Source of the DNA: Halopiger aswanensis
GTDB lineage: Archaea > Halobacteriota > Halobacteria > Halobacteriales > Natrialbaceae
Reading direction: 5' to 3'
NCBI RefSeq assembly: GCF_003610195.1
Contig: NZ_RAPO01000002.1
Span: forward strand, 1-64,000
Length of the DNA: 64,000 nucleotides
Shown one piece after another: positions 62,462 through 64,000 of this stretch. Each line of letters starts with the position of its first letter. The stretch's first letter is position 1. Both the position numbers and the translations under genes were made by a program. The notes beneath the pieces are model-generated. The model saw nothing but the letters and a program-made list of their open reading frames with translations. It was not told the origin of the DNA and made no database searches.

Positions 62462-64000
62462 TTACCTGCTCATCTCGTCCAGGAAGATACTCTCGTCGGC
62501 GCGGGGGTTCCAATCGACGTCGGAGCGGATCCCGTAGATGCTCTCCTCGCGGTGGAGGAAGACCCACGGCGCCGCTTCGTGGAGATCGGCGTTAATCTCC
62601 TGGAGCAACTGCTCGCGCTCGTCCGGATCGGTCGTCTGCTGGCTCTCGAGGATCTTCTCCTCGATCTCCTCGTCCTCGAAGTTGTAGGCGGCCTGGCCGC
62701 TGACGAACCACGGCGCGAGTCCGTAGTCCGCGTCGTAGGTCGGGTTGCCCCAGCCGATCAGGAAGAAGTCCGGCGAGGTCGACGGATCGGCGTCGAGCGA
62801 CGATTCGGTGATCGTCTCGAAGTCCGTGATCTGGAAGTCACACGAGACGTTCTCGAGTTGGTCGATCTGCTGGGCCGCCGTCTCCGCGACCTCCGTGTCG
62901 TTGAGGTAGCGCCCTTCCGGCGACTCGAGGGTGATCTCGACGCCGCTGTAGCCGCTGTCCTCGACGAGCTGTTCGGCCTGCTCGGGGTCGTGCGGGTACG
63001 GGTCGAGGTCGTCGTTGTAGCCGAAAATCCCCTCTGGGATCGGCTGGGAGGTCGGCGAGCCGAAGCCGTCGAGGACGTTCTCGATGATCGCGTCGACGTC
63101 GACGGCGTAGTTCATCGCCTGGCGGAACTCCTGGCTGTCGAACGGCTCGTCGTCGTTGGGCATCACCAGGAAGATGTTCCGGAGGCTCGTGACGGTCCGC
63201 ACCTCGACGCCGTCGGCCTCGTCGATGTTGGCGACGTCCGACGGCGGTACGTTGACGATCAGGTCGCTTTCCCCCGTCTCGAGTTCGGAGACGCGGGTGC
63301 TCGCCTCGCTGGCGCCGCGGAACCGGACCGGATCGAGGTCGGGCACCTCGCCCCAGTAGTCGTCGAACGTGGTGAACGTGATCTCTTCGTCCGGGGTATA
63401 CTCCTCGACCTGATACGGCCCGGTTCCGTTGAGCTCCTCGTTAACCGGCTGCTCGCGCTCTTCCATCCACTCCTCGCTGACGACGGTGGCGACGGTCGCT
63501 ACGTTGAACTCGACGATCGAGGGGACCGACTCGTGCTCGATCACGACCGTCGTGTCGTCCGGGGCTTCGGCGCCGACGACGCCGGGGTAGCGGTCGGCCT
63601 GCTCGCTGGCGATGCCGACGTCCTCGTCGACGGCGCGGTTGATCGTGTAGGCAACATCCGAGGCCGTCATCTCCTGGCCCTCGTGGAAGACGACGTCGTC
63701 CCGGACGGTCAGTTCCATCGTGCTGTCGTCGGGGTGGCTCCACTCCTCGACGATCCGCGGCTCGAGTTCGCCGTCGGGCGTGATGTCCCACAGCGGCTCG
63801 TAGACCTGATCGAGCACGTTGTACGTCGGCGCGTCGTTGTGGCCGTTCGGATCGACGGTCGTGGCGAACTCTCCTTGCGTCACCACGAACTCGTCGTCCG
63901 AGCCGCCGCCGGAGTCGTCGATACACCCCGCCATCGAGGTGAGTCCGGCAGTCGTCGCGATGCCGGTAAGCTGGAGGAATCGTCGCCGATCCAATTCGTT
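62462..64000 (-). CDS. Peptide ABC transporter binding protein (Tat lipoprotein, 5' end cut)
   Basis: At least 511 residues of an SBP_bac_5 protein. Near the N-terminus DRRRFLQLTG is a Tat twin-arginine signal and TSMAGC is the lipobox. The mature part has the family layout: FHEGQEMTASDVAYTINRAVD, EFNVATVATVVSEEWM and a C-terminal lobe. The only start in view is TTG 63994; the frame is open to the window edge (NELDRRRF), so the true ATG is probably just outside. It delivers peptides to DppBCDF. Confidence 0.9.
   Translation of the reverse strand, partial: NELDRRRFLQLTGIATTAGLTSMAGCIDDSGGGSDDEFVVTQGEFATTVDPNGHNDAPTYNVLDQVYEPLWDITPDGELEPRIVEEWSHPDDSTMELTVRDDVVFHEGQEMTASDVAYTINRAVDEDVGIASEQADRYPGVVGAEAPDDTTVVIEHESVPSIVEFNVATVATVVSEEWMEEREQPVNEELNGTGPYQVEEYTPDEEITFTTFDDYWGEVPDLDPVRFRGASEASTRVSELETGESDLIVNVPPSDVANIDEADGVEVRTVTSLRNIFLVMPNDDEPFDSQEFRQAMNYAVDVDAIIENVLDGFGSPTSQPIPEGIFGYNDDLDPYPHDPEQAEQLVEDSGYSGVEITLESPEGRYLNDTEVAETAAQQIDQLENVSCDFQITDFETITESSLDADPSTSPDFFLIGWGNPTYDADYGLAPWFVSGQAAYNFEDEEIEEKILESQQTTDPDEREQLLQEINADLHEAAPWVFLHREESIYGIRSDVDWNPRADESIFLDEMSR

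Overview
The window is haloarchaeal chromosome. The DNA is GC-rich, almost every protein is strongly acidic, most start codons lie 25-35 bases behind an AT-rich TATA element (leaderless style), and the gene set is archaeal: 5S rRNA, ribosomal protein S17e, RadB, CDC48, HalOD1 and Bat-type regulators, a Tat lipoprotein and an intron-containing elongator tRNA-Met. The exact genus cannot be read from the sequence; the order Natrialbales is a reasonable guess only. No CRISPR array, complete insertion sequence or provirus was seen. Apart from the 44-50 kb locus and a small duplicated tRNA end, the window looks like core chromosome.

Layout. 0-0.6 kb: the tail of an rRNA operon (23S end, 5S, hairpin terminator), then an unexplained stretch that folds well. 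0.75-10.6 kb: housekeeping genes (geranylgeranyl reductase family, 2-hydroxyacid dehydrogenase, universal stress protein, asd, rps17e, a CitG/DUF447 pair, mutY). 10.6-15.3 kb: a two-gene ABC exporter, an HxlR-type repressor and a divergent three-gene reductase operon that appear to share an operator sequence. 15.3-24.3 kb: flavin reductase, membrane proteins, a solitary cytosine-N4 DNA methyltransferase, HalOD1, tRNA-Met, a RAD55-like ATPase and zinc-finger proteins. 24.3-32.3 kb: B12-dependent ribonucleotide reductase and the trpDFEG operon. 32.4-43.7 kb: tRNA-Val with a duplicated 3' end, a sensor kinase, transporters, a CAP-domain protein, a single-domain lycopene cyclase, a CBS protein, a Bat-type regulator, radB with a divergent RNase-H-like gene, and a lipoprotein.

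44.1-51.7 kb is the most unusual region. A 518-residue exported protein carries ten exact copies of the spacing Q-x3-Q-x-N-x-N-x-Q. Three short exported paralogues with near-identical signal peptides carry one or two versions of the same motif. The paralogue units form a tandem triplication: each has a conserved leader of about 190-220 bases, the coding gene, and the convergent 3' end of larC. Only the last larC is intact; the other two are decayed 0.56-0.59 kb stumps. I read this as a candidate extracellular fibre (curli-like amyloid) system that has not, to my knowledge, been described. The function is inference from repeat architecture and export signals.

51.8-64 kb: cdc48, whose promoter holds three CTAG tetramers within about 20 bases although CTAG is rare elsewhere in the window; a DUF106/EMC3-like insertase; a DMT transporter; a DUF7344-like regulator; and a complete dppF-D-C-B peptide ABC operon, with its Tat-lipoprotein binding protein running off the right edge.
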